Assembly (NCBI GenBank): GCA_964604675.1
Contig: CAZSAT010000144.1
Coordinates: 1-17,410, forward strand
Direction of reading: 5' to 3'
Origin: CAZSAT01 sp964604675
Lineage (GTDB): Bacteria; Myxococcota_A; UBA796; CAJQPC01
Length of the DNA: 17,410 nucleotides
Part shown: piece by piece, positions 6,733 through 13,460 of the stretch
Position numbering within the stretch: the first letter of the stretch is position 1
Layout of the letters: the number at the start of each line of letters is the position of its first letter
The notes under the pieces: model-generated
The model's database searches: none
Told to the model about the DNA's origin: nothing
The model's input: only the letters and a program-made list of their open reading frames with translations
Position numbers and translations under genes: made by a program

Positions 6733-8196
6733 TCAGCGCTGCGGATCGATCCGCACCGAGAAGCAGCCCTCCTCGTCCGTGGTCGTCGTGGCGTACACGC
6801 GCTCGTCGTCGGCGACGTCGACAGGGGTGTAGGCCAGCGGCTCGTTCTCGTAGGAGATGCAGCCATCGACGAGCTCGCCCTCGCTCAGGGTCAGCGTCTC
6901 GTCGCTCAACACGTCGGAGGTCGCCTGGAAGAAGGTGACTGCGGCATCCACGTCGCTGGGCGGGGCGAGGGTGAACTCGAGCGCCCCGAGCGCCGCCTCC
7001 AGCGTGAACAGCCCGTCGACGTCGGTGGTGGTCTCGTAGGTGAAGCCGTCGAAGTCCAGCTCCCGCGCCTGGACCCGCGCGGAAGCCACGGCGTTCCCCT
7101 CTGGACTGACCACGCGGCCGTGGATCACGGGGCGGGCCGGCACCTCGAGCGCCCCGAGGTCCTGGTCCACGTTCGCCTCGACCGACAGCGACTCCGAGAG
7201 GGTGGTCGGGCTCAGGTCGCCGTCGTACGGCGGAATGAGGACCAGCTCATAGTCGCCCGCCACCACCTGCACGCTGAACTGCCCGTTGCCGTCTGTCTCG
7301 GTCTCGACCACCAGGGTGCCCCCAGGGCTCACGTCGAGGTTGCGCGCCTCGAAGCGCACGAGGACATCGTCGGCCGACTGACCGTCGGGATCGAAGACCC
7401 GGCCCGTGACCGTCGTCGCCGCGACGCTGGCGTAGGCCATGTCGAGGCGCATGCCCTGGTCGTCGATCACCGTGGCGCCGCCGATCAACGACGGGAGCCA
7501 GTACCGAGCGTCCGAGGGTGCCGCATGCACCTCGTACTCGCCCGAGAACACGCGGAGCTCGTAGCTGCCGTCGCCTCCCGTGAGCACGCTCGGCCCCGCG
7601 ACGCCGGTGGCCCCGTCGACGGCCCACACCGCCAGGTCGGACACGCCCAACCCACGCTCGTCGGTGATCACACCGTAGAGGGGTGCGCCGAAGTCGAGGA
7701 AGGTCGACAGATCCGTGCCGGTGACCAGATCGAGGGTCTGCACGAGGAAGGCGACGCGCGCGTCATCGGGCACGAAGCTGACCGTGTAGCGCTGGCGGGG
7801 AACGGCATCGAAGGCAAAGGCGCCGGTGGCGTCGGCCTGCGCGCTGGCGACCATCGGGGTCCCGTCGAGCGAGGCGACCACCCGGCCGCTCAGCCCGCCT
7901 TCCTGCCCGGGCACCGTGACGGCGGTGTTGTTGGCTGCGAAGCCGGTGAGCTCGCCGGTGAAGGTCTCGGGGGCGCTCATCTCCAGGTCGAGGTCGGTCC
8001 AGGTGCGAGCGGAGACCACGAAGCTCTCGGACAAGAGCTCCGGGTGGCTGTAGTCCGACGGCGTGACGTCCACGCGCAGGGAGAACACGTCCTCGGCCTC
8101 CTGGGCCTCGGCATCACCAGCGTCGACCGCCGAGGTCTCGTCGGCCGAGACGCCACCGCAGCCGAGGAACCCGATCCAGCAGAGGACCGTTGTCAT
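6733..8196 (-). CDS. Lipoprotein with tandem carboxypeptidase-regulatory-like domains
   Basis: A 487-residue probable lipoprotein: a short hydrophobic start ends in a lipobox (FLGC, Cys13), followed by an acidic Asp/Glu/Ala spacer. The rest is repeated beta-sandwich units of the CarboxypepD_reg / CNA-B kind, beginning near residues 101, 172, 262, 358 and 443. Each has the pattern Gly-Arg-Val (or equivalent), a Gly turn, an alternating strand, then a T-D-x-D/N-G-x-F/Y strand (for example TDGNGQFSV and TDVDGLFTL). Such domains are structural or adhesive and carry no catalytic site. The ATG at 8196 overlaps the preceding gene's stop as ATGA, so translation is coupled and this is the last gene of the five-gene operon. 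Likely located in the outer membrane or at the cell surface. Ligand unknown. Confidence 0.8.
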   Translation of the reverse strand: MTTVLCWIGFLGCGGVSADETSAVDAGDAEAQEAEDVFSLRVDVTPSDYSHPELLSESFVVSARTWTDLDLEMSAPETFTGELTGFAANNTAVTVPGQEGGLSGRVVASLDGTPMVASAQADATGAFAFDAVPRQRYTVSFVPDDARVAFLVQTLDLVTGTDLSTFLDFGAPLYGVITDERGLGVSDLAVWAVDGATGVAGPSVLTGGDGSYELRVFSGEYEVHAAPSDARYWLPSLIGGATVIDDQGMRLDMAYASVAATTVTGRVFDPDGQSADDVLVRFEARNLDVSPGGTLVVETETDGNGQFSVQVVAGDYELVLIPPYDGDLSPTTLSESLSVEANVDQDLGALEVPARPVIHGRVVSPEGNAVASARVQARELDFDGFTYETTTDVDGLFTLEAALGALEFTLAPPSDVDAAVTFFQATSDVLSDETLTLSEGELVDGCISYENEPLAYTPVDVADDERVYATTTTDEEGCFSVRIDPQR

Positions 8197-8591
8197 TCGA
8201 CCACCAGGGTCCAGGCCCAGGAAGAGACGTACTCACCGTCGTCGGCGATGCACGTCACGAGCTGGCCGTCGTAGGCAGGGTCCGGGGACAGCACGACCTG
8301 GCTGCCGGGGTTGTCGCCGGTGATGAGCTCCACGTTCGGCAGGATGCCCTCCCGCGACATGGTCCAGGTGAAGTCGAGCAGATCGGGTTCCTCGTCCGAG
8401 ACCACCACGAACAGCTTCTGTTCGGTCTCCAGCACGTAGTCACCGCCATCGGGAGCGTGCGCGTTGAGGAGCTCGGGCGCGGTGTTGGTGCTGTAGACAC
8501 GGATGGGGCCCAGGTAGCAGGCCGACAACGACGCTGGCAGCAGCGCGGCGACCACGACGCCACCGTGGGACGGGCGGTGGGACACGCTCAC
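8193..8591 (-). CDS. Small Ig-like lipoprotein, function unknown
   Basis: A 132-residue product with an N-terminal region of about ten polar residues, a hydrophobic stretch (VVVAALLPASL) and a lipobox LSAC with Cys25. The mature part has the texture of a single Ig-like or PKD-type beta-sandwich: PELLNAHAPDGG, a VVSDEEPDLLDFTW strand, and a closing LVTCIADDGEYVSSWAWTL strand. The start is GTG at 8591, which overlaps the kinase stop as GTGA; a second in-frame GTG lies two codons later. Its own stop overlaps the next ATG as ATGA, so it is coupled on both sides. Context links it to the transmembrane kinase upstream and the beta-sandwich lipoprotein downstream, perhaps as envelope partners. The function is not recognisable. 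Confidence 0.75.
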   Translation of the reverse strand: MSVSHRPSHGGVVVAALLPASLSACYLGPIRVYSTNTAPELLNAHAPDGGDYVLETEQKLFVVVSDEEPDLLDFTWTMSREGILPNVELITGDNPGSQVVLSPDPAYDGQLVTCIADDGEYVSSWAWTLVVE

Positions 8592-10396
8592 GGGGTGGTC
8601 GCCGTGAGCTGGATGCGGCTTCCGGGCTGCTTGCTCTCGAGGGAGAAGCTGTCGAGGGTCCCACCGGGACAGGTGACGTCGACCTGGTGGGCGACGTGGG
8701 GCTCCGCGAGGCGAAACTGCCCGCCGATGGTGCCCACCGTGCCGAGGGCCGTGCCATCGCGCATCACCACGCAGGCGTTGTCGAAGCCGTCGAGCACGAC
8801 GGTGGCGGGCTTGCGCGTCAGGCTCACGTTGAAGGACTTCCGCTCGCCAGCCGCGATCTCGAAGTCCTCGGTCCAGTCCTCGGAGAGCGGACTGCGGACG
8901 GTCAAGGTGTGTGCGCCGGGGGCCACCTCCACCTCGTTGCGGGTGGACGTGCGCCCGACGCGTTCGCCGTCGATCAGGATGTCGCCCCAGGCTCGGCTCG
9001 CCAGCCTGACCACCACGGTCCCCGGCGCGGCCGCCACGGGTTCCGGCACCACGACCGGCGCGGGGTCGACCGGCCGTGGCGGGCGCGTGTCGAGGTTCAG
9101 CGCCGTCGCGACCGGCTGGAGGTCGGGCTGGGGCGCCGCCGCCACCGCAGCGGTCGCATCGACGGGCGCCGTGGGGACGACGACCAGGGTTTCCGGTTCC
9201 AGGTCCGGAGCCTCGACAACCTCGGCGACCACGACCGCCGGTTCCGGTCGAAGCAGCCAAAGGGTGAAGAGCGCCAGAGCCATGGCCAACGCACCGCCGA
9301 TCCAGAGCGCGCGTCGGTTGCCCGACGTGGGGGGCTTGGCCCTGTGCAGGTCGTTGAGCAGCTCGAGCACCTGTGCGTGCTCGGGGTCGAACGCCAGCAG
9401 CCTGTTCAGGAGGCGCTGGGCCTTGAGGTGGTCGCCCTGCTCGAAGGCTTCGCGGCCGCGCTCGAGCAGCACCCGATCGAGGTGGATGCGCAGCCGGAGC
9501 TCGTAGCCGTCCGGGTCCTCGAGGAAGCCGCGGAGCTCCCACTCGGGCCGGGTCGGATCGAGGTCGGCGTCGGCGAGGACCTCGGCGACGTGCTCGGCGA
9601 CCTGCTCGGCGGTGTCGAGGCGCGCCTCCACGTCAATCTGGAGCAGGCACTCGATCAGGTCGGCCATCTGGGGTGCGATCCCGGGTTGCAGCTCCAGCAC
9701 GTCGGGACGGTTCGACTCGATGATGTTGCGGAGCACCAAGGAGGGGTTCGACCCGGTGAAGGGCAGCTGCCCGGTGACCAGGTGGAACAGCAGGGTGCCG
9801 AGGGAGAACAGGTCGCTTCGCGCGTCCACCGTCTTCTCGAGGGCCTGCTCGGGGCTCATGTACGCGGGGCTGCCCACCAAAGCACCGGTCATGGTGACCG
9901 TGGACTCGTCGAGGAACCGCGCGATGCCGAAGTCCATCAACTTCACCGCGCCATCGGCGCGGAGCATCACGTTGTCGGGCTTGAGATCGCGGTGGATGAT
10001 GCCCGAGCGGTGGGCGTAGGCCAGGGCATGGGCGAGGTCCAGGGCGAGCACGGCGGCGATCTCGCTGGGCAGGAGCCCCCGTTCGTCCACCAGCTCGTGG
10101 AGGGTCTTGCCTTCGACGAACTCCGTCACGATGTAGCAGTCGTTTGCGTCGACACCGCTGTAGTCGAAGATCGTGAGGATGTTGTCGTGGGTCAGGTGTT
10201 CGATGGCCCGCGCCTCGCGGGCGAAGCGCCGCCGGTTCCGGGTGCTCGCGCTGAGGTGTGGGTGGAGCACCTTGATGGCGACTTCACGGTTCAGCGTCTG
10301 GTGCCGTCCGCGGTAGACGGTGGCCATGCCGCCCTCACCGACCTTCTCGACGATCTCGTACTTGTCCAGGACCGTGCCAATCAAGGCAGACTCCAT
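8588..10396 (-). CDS. Transmembrane Ser/Thr protein kinase with PEGA-like extracytoplasmic domain
   Basis: Hanks-type kinase of 602 residues. The kinase domain spans about 13-275: Gly-rich loop GEGGMATVYRG (20-30), catalytic Lys42 in VAIKVL, HRDLKPDN (135-142, catalytic Asp137), DFG (155-157) and an SPE in place of APE (181-183). All catalytic residues are present and the HRD arginine is typical of activation-loop-regulated kinases. Residues 310-353 resemble one TPR-like helix pair. One TM helix lies at about 363-382, followed by a Pro/Ala/Val-rich linker and, from about 459, a PEGA-like beta-domain and a further small beta-domain with two cysteines (Cys542, Cys576). The ATG at 10396 gives the usual kinase N-terminus; GTG at 10423 is an alternative that overlaps the Nudix stop as TAGTG. 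Its position in the PpsR operon and its co-encoded lipoproteins suggest envelope signalling. Confidence 0.93.
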   Translation of the reverse strand: MESALIGTVLDKYEIVEKVGEGGMATVYRGRHQTLNREVAIKVLHPHLSASTRNRRRFAREARAIEHLTHDNILTIFDYSGVDANDCYIVTEFVEGKTLHELVDERGLLPSEIAAVLALDLAHALAYAHRSGIIHRDLKPDNVMLRADGAVKLMDFGIARFLDESTVTMTGALVGSPAYMSPEQALEKTVDARSDLFSLGTLLFHLVTGQLPFTGSNPSLVLRNIIESNRPDVLELQPGIAPQMADLIECLLQIDVEARLDTAEQVAEHVAEVLADADLDPTRPEWELRGFLEDPDGYELRLRIHLDRVLLERGREAFEQGDHLKAQRLLNRLLAFDPEHAQVLELLNDLHRAKPPTSGNRRALWIGGALAMALALFTLWLLRPEPAVVVAEVVEAPDLEPETLVVVPTAPVDATAAVAAAPQPDLQPVATALNLDTRPPRPVDPAPVVVPEPVAAAPGTVVVRLASRAWGDILIDGERVGRTSTRNEVEVAPGAHTLTVRSPLSEDWTEDFEIAAGERKSFNVSLTRKPATVVLDGFDNACVVMRDGTALGTVGTIGGQFRLAEPHVAHQVDVTCPGGTLDSFSLESKQPGSRIQLTATTP

Positions 10397-10422
10397 CGCC
10401 AGCCCGATGGTGTTGCCAGCCA

Positions 10423-10809
10423 CTATAGGCCCCGCTCGCCGGCCGCGAGGGCGCGGATCGTGGGCCGGTCGGCCGGAGGCACGTCGAGCGAGCACAGCTC
10501 GGCCCGGGTGAACCACGCCAGCTCCTGGCCCAGCAGGGGGGTGGGAGCGCCGTGCAGCACCACCTCGTAGCACCACAGGTGCACCCGCTCGTCCCGTCCG
10601 TCCGCGACGAGCTCGCCCACGGTGCCCTCCACGCCGAGCTCCTCGCGCAGCTCGCGCAAGAGCGCGTCGGCGTCGGGCTCGCCCGCCTCGACCTTGCCGC
10701 CTGGAAACTCCCAGAGGCCTCCGTGGGCGCCACCCGGGAGCCGTCGCGCCATCAGGACGCGCCCGTCTCGTCGTGCGACGGCGCCGACCACTCGGAGGCG
10801 ATCGGTCAC
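10423..10809 (-). CDS. mutT: MutT-like Nudix hydrolase
   Basis: A 128-residue pyrophosphohydrolase of the Nudix superfamily. The Nudix box is complete: Gly38, five residues, Glu44, seven residues, then REL-REELGV at 52-60, fitting GX5EX7REUXEEXGU exactly. The segment GGLWEFPGGKVEAGE ahead of it and the terminal LDVPPADRPTIRAL segment are typical of the MutT/NudG group, which removes 8-oxo-dGTP or oxidised and other pyrimidine nucleotides; substrate cannot be fixed from sequence. The start is GTG at 10809, overlapping the upstream stop as GTGA, and its TAG overlaps an in-frame GTG of the kinase as TAGTG. It is the second gene of the operon and is likely to be co-translated with its neighbours. 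Confidence 0.88.
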   Translation of the reverse strand: MTDRLRVVGAVARRDGRVLMARRLPGGAHGGLWEFPGGKVEAGEPDADALLRELREELGVEGTVGELVADGRDERVHLWCYEVVLHGAPTPLLGQELAWFTRAELCSLDVPPADRPTIRALAAGERGL

Positions 10810-11660
10810 AGCTGTCCGACCTCCCCGGTCACGTTCGCCAGGCCCCTCTCGCTCAGGATCTTGAGGATGACGCTGGCGGTCTCCTCGACCGCGCGACGGG
10901 TCACGTCGATCACGGGCCAGTCCCGGTTGCGCTTGTAGAGCGCGTGGGCCTGATCGAGGTCAGCGAGGATGTAGTCCATGTCGTCGTAGTTCATGCGGGT
11001 CTGCACTCGCATGGTCTGCACCCGTTGCTTTCGGATCGACTTCAGCGTATCTGGATCGATGGTCAGCGCGAAGATGCGCTTCGGGTCGACCTCCCAGAGC
11101 TGTTCGGGTGGCTCGCGTCCGAGCACCAGGGGAACGTTACCGACCTGGTAGCCCTTGTGGGCGAGGAAGACCGAGAGCGGGGTCTTGCCGGTGCGGCTCA
11201 CGCCCACGAGCACGATGTCGGCCTCGCAGAGCAGCCGAGGCTCCTTGCCGTCGTCGCACTTGACGGTGAACTCGACCGCCTCCACGCGTCGGAAGTAGTC
11301 TTCGTCCGCCTGGTACATCAACCCCGGCGAGCCCTTGGGGCGGACACGGAAGAAGGCGGACATCGCCTTGAGCGGGCCACCGAGCACGTCGACGAGGCGC
11401 AGCCGATGGTGCTGAGCGAGGCGCTCCGCTTCGGCCCGCTGCTCCGCGCGGACCAGCGAGATGACCACCAGCGCACCCTCTTCGCGAGCGAGCGCCATCA
11501 GCCGTCCGAGCTGCTCCGCGTCCGTCACGTTGGGGAAGGTCTGCACGACCACCGGCACGCCGCGGAACTGCAGCCTGCAGGCGCGCACGACGCCTTCGGC
11601 GGTCTGGCCGGTGCCGTCGGAGATGATGTAGATGGCTTTCGGAGCCGCGGGTGCCGTCAT
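10806..11660 (-). CDS. ppsR: PEP synthase / PPDK regulatory protein (kinase-pyrophosphorylase)
   Basis: A 284-residue member of the PSRP/PDRP family (DUF299), bifunctional enzymes that inactivate phosphoenolpyruvate synthase or pyruvate phosphate dikinase by ADP-dependent threonine phosphorylation and reactivate it by phosphate-dependent pyrophosphorolysis. Visible marks: the N-terminal IYIISDGTGQTAEGV (10-24), TFPNVTD near 41-47, the P-loop GVSRTGKTPLS (153-163) and the IDVTRRAVEETA segment near the C-terminus. Which target it controls cannot be told, since neither is in the window. The ATG at 11658-11660 fits the family start. It is first in a five-gene overlapped operon and its 46-base upstream gap is shared with the divergent racemase gene, so the promoter must be compact. 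This controls the PEP/pyruvate node in the cytoplasm. Confidence 0.93.
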   Translation of the reverse strand: MTAPAAPKAIYIISDGTGQTAEGVVRACRLQFRGVPVVVQTFPNVTDAEQLGRLMALAREEGALVVISLVRAEQRAEAERLAQHHRLRLVDVLGGPLKAMSAFFRVRPKGSPGLMYQADEDYFRRVEAVEFTVKCDDGKEPRLLCEADIVLVGVSRTGKTPLSVFLAHKGYQVGNVPLVLGREPPEQLWEVDPKRIFALTIDPDTLKSIRKQRVQTMRVQTRMNYDDMDYILADLDQAHALYKRNRDWPVIDVTRRAVEETASVILKILSERGLANVTGEVGQL

Positions 11661-11667
11661 GTGGTTG

Positions 11668-11687
11668 GGCTTAACCTCGTGTTAGCC
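11668..11687. promoter_or_regulatory. Bulged dyad in the divergent ppsR/racemase gap
   Basis: GGCTTAAC (11668-11675) and GTTAGCC (11681-11687) pair as an inverted repeat apart from one extra T, with five bases between. It sits between two divergent starts only 46 bases apart, so it could be an operator or simply part of overlapping promoters. No clear -35/-10 pair is visible. Confidence 0.3.
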
Positions 11688-11706
11688 AGCGGTGGCTGGA
11701 GGGCTG

Positions 11707-12813
11707 ATGGCTCCGTTGCAGGGTGTTCGGGTGCTCGACCTGTCGCGGCTCCTCCCCGGGCCGATGTGCACCTGGTACCTGGCGTCCCTGGGCGCCGAAG
11801 TGGTGCGCGTCGAGGCCCCCAGCGGCCATGACTACACACGCAGCATGCCGCCGCTGGTACAGGGTCGGAGCCTCTTCTTCGCGTCGGTGAACCGGGGGAA
11901 GAAGAGCGTGGCGCTGGATGTCCGCAAGCCCGAGGGGCGGGACGCGTTCCTCATGCTCTGCGCGACCGCCGACGTGGTCGTCGAAGGCTTCAAGCCCGGC
12001 ACGCTCGCGCGCCAGGGGCTCGACCCTGCCGGGCTCGTCGAGCGCTTCGAGAAGCTCATCGTGGCCAGCATCACCGGCTACGGCCAGACCGGGCCGCTGG
12101 CCGACGAGCCGGGGCACGACCTGAACTACCTCGGGCTCGTGGGCGTCACGGCGGCCAGCCTGCCGGACGAGCACGGCGTGCCGCCGACCCCGTTCCCGAT
12201 CGCCGATGTCGCTGGGGGGGCCTTGACCGCGGCGCTGGGCATCGCCGCCGCCGTTGCAGGGGTCGCGCGCGGTGGCCCGGGCCGGTGGCTCGACGTGTCG
12301 ATGACCGAGGGGGCCCTCGCAGCGTTCGGTCCCTTCCTCGCGATGGCTCAGGGCGAACACCGGGCGCATCGACCGGGGCAGGAGATGCTCACCGGTGGGC
12401 TCGGCACGTACAGGGCGTACCGCTGTGCGGACGGTCGGATCCTCTGCGTCGGTGCGCTCGAGCCCAAGTTCTGGATGCGCATGCGCGAGCTCGCTCCGGA
12501 GCTGCCGTCGGTTCCGGCCACCCACGAGCTGGTGCCGGTGTTCGCGTCGCGCGACCGCGACGACTGGGTGGCGCTGTTGACCGGGTGCTGCGTCGGACCC
12601 GCGCTCGGTGCCACCGAGGTGTCCGACCACCCTCATCACGTGGCTCGGGGGGCGTTCCAGGACTACCTGGGCATGCCGCTCGCGAACGCGCCCTTCGGGT
12701 GGTCACCGAGCCACGAGGTGCCGCGGGTGGGGGAGCACACCGAAGAGCTGCTGAGGCCGCTCGGCGTGGACCTCGAGGCTCTGGTAGCTTCGGGCGCAGG
12801 AGGCCTCGGATGA
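11707..12813 (+). CDS. CaiB/BaiF protein of the alpha-methylacyl-CoA racemase type
   Basis: A 368-residue family III CoA-transferase-fold protein. It opens with LQGVRVLDLSRLLPGP (4-19) and has VNRGKKSVALD (61-71), typical of the family. The residues used for racemisation in mycobacterial MCR (His126, Asp156, Glu241) have counterparts at His137 (PGHDLNYL), Asp167 (PIADVAGG) and Glu252 (VGALEPKFW), with identical spacings of 30 and 85. This supports epimerisation of 2-methylacyl-CoA esters, used in branched fatty acid or sterol side-chain breakdown, rather than CoA transfer; substrate is inferred. ATG at 11707 is preceded by GGAGGG at 11698-11703; the GTG at 11692 is less likely. Its stop overlaps the next ATG as ATGA. 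No beta-oxidation genes are adjacent. Confidence 0.88.
   Translation: MAPLQGVRVLDLSRLLPGPMCTWYLASLGAEVVRVEAPSGHDYTRSMPPLVQGRSLFFASVNRGKKSVALDVRKPEGRDAFLMLCATADVVVEGFKPGTLARQGLDPAGLVERFEKLIVASITGYGQTGPLADEPGHDLNYLGLVGVTAASLPDEHGVPPTPFPIADVAGGALTAALGIAAAVAGVARGGPGRWLDVSMTEGALAAFGPFLAMAQGEHRAHRPGQEMLTGGLGTYRAYRCADGRILCVGALEPKFWMRMRELAPELPSVPATHELVPVFASRDRDDWVALLTGCCVGPALGATEVSDHPHHVARGAFQDYLGMPLANAPFGWSPSHEVPRVGEHTEELLRPLGVDLEALVASGAGGLG
12798..12803 (+). promoter_or_regulatory. Ribosome binding site of the 48-residue gene
   Basis: A full-consensus AGGAGG inside the end of the racemase gene, six bases before the ATG at 12810. It is the main evidence that the tiny downstream frame is translated. 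Confidence 0.75.
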
Positions 12814-12956
12814 GCGTTCCCATGTTGGAGCAGGCACCCTTCGTGTTCGGCACGATGGAGTGGATCGTGACCGGCATCGCCGTGGTCATCAACCTCGCGA
12901 TCAACGGCCCGCGGCTCGTGCGCATGGTTCGCGACGGCCCGGCGCCCCGCTCCTAA
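12810..12956 (+). CDS. Small single-pass membrane protein, 48 residues
   Basis: A short frame starting ATG at 12810, overlapping the racemase stop as ATGA and preceded by a consensus AGGAGG at six bases. The product has a polar start, one hydrophobic segment (WIVTGIAVVINLAINGP, about residues 18-34) and a basic end (RLVRMVRDGPAPRS) that would stay in the cytoplasm by the positive-inside rule. I do not recognise a family. It ends in TAA, overlapping the convergent gene's stop by four bases. Strong translation signals and coupling to the racemase argue that it is real; it may act as a membrane anchor or small regulator, which is speculation. Confidence 0.65.
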   Translation: MSVPMLEQAPFVFGTMEWIVTGIAVVINLAINGPRLVRMVRDGPAPRS

Positions 12957-13399
12957 GCCAGCGCAGCCACCACCCAGAAGAGCGCCGTGTTGACGCTGGC
13001 CTGCAGGGTCACGCGCTTCGCTGCGGCGGCGTAGTCCCCGGCGATCTGGCCGCTCGCGATCTTGCGGACCGGGTCCAAGGTCCAGATCTCGAGGTGGAAG
13101 GCGCTCGCCCAGAGCACCAGGAAGACCAGGTGCTTGGCCGCGACCCGCTGCTGTTCGGCGGTGTCCACGGGCCATTGGAAGCCGCCCGTCTGCAACCAGT
13201 ACGTGGCCAGGCCGCCGAAGATGAGGGCGCCCATCGACAGCCCGAGTCCGGGTCCCCAGGCCTGGAAGCGCCGCATCCAGGCCCGGAGGTCGCCTCGGCC
13301 CATCGTTCCGGTGAGGATCAGGGCCACCGTGAAGGTCGTGAGGGACACGCCGTAGATCGCAGCACCAACGATGTGTACCCAGGACAGAACGCTGACCAC
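12953..13399 (-). CDS. Four-TM membrane protein, possibly CopD-like
   Basis: A 148-residue integral membrane protein with four predicted helices at about 5-29, 48-69, 89-107 and 128-147. Histidines at positions 9 (TM1), 90 (start of TM3) and 102 (TM3) lie in or at membrane helices, as in the CopD/HemJ-like group of small four-TM proteins that bind copper or haem; the similarity is in layout rather than a firm motif, so the assignment is tentative. The start is GTG at 13399 with GGAGG four bases upstream. It is divergent from the GT-C-like gene across 61 bases and its stop overlaps the convergent small gene by four bases. Confidence 0.65.
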   Translation of the reverse strand: MVSVLSWVHIVGAAIYGVSLTTFTVALILTGTMGRGDLRAWMRRFQAWGPGLGLSMGALIFGGLATYWLQTGGFQWPVDTAEQQRVAAKHLVFLVLWASAFHLEIWTLDPVRKIASGQIAGDYAAAAKRVTLQASVNTALFWVVAALA

Positions 13400-13460
13400 G
13401 TGACCTCCGGCGCCATCCTACTCCGACGACCGTGGTCGGCCTGCACTACGCTCGCGAGGC

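Noticed and set aside
3039..6938. Very long plus-strand open frame of 1,299 codons
   Set aside because: It runs antisense to the activator and exported-protein genes and in a different frame through the HTH gene. The product is His/Arg/Asp-rich with no domain, which is the usual shadow effect of high GC third-position bias.
8687..10570. Long plus-strand open frame of 627 codons
   Set aside because: Antisense to the Ser/Thr kinase, whose catalytic motifs are intact on the minus strand.
13430..13445. CGACC-GT-GGTCG dyad between the four-TM and GT-C-like genes
   Set aside because: Five-base arms in a GC-rich gap with no adjacent promoter elements; too weak to list as an operator.
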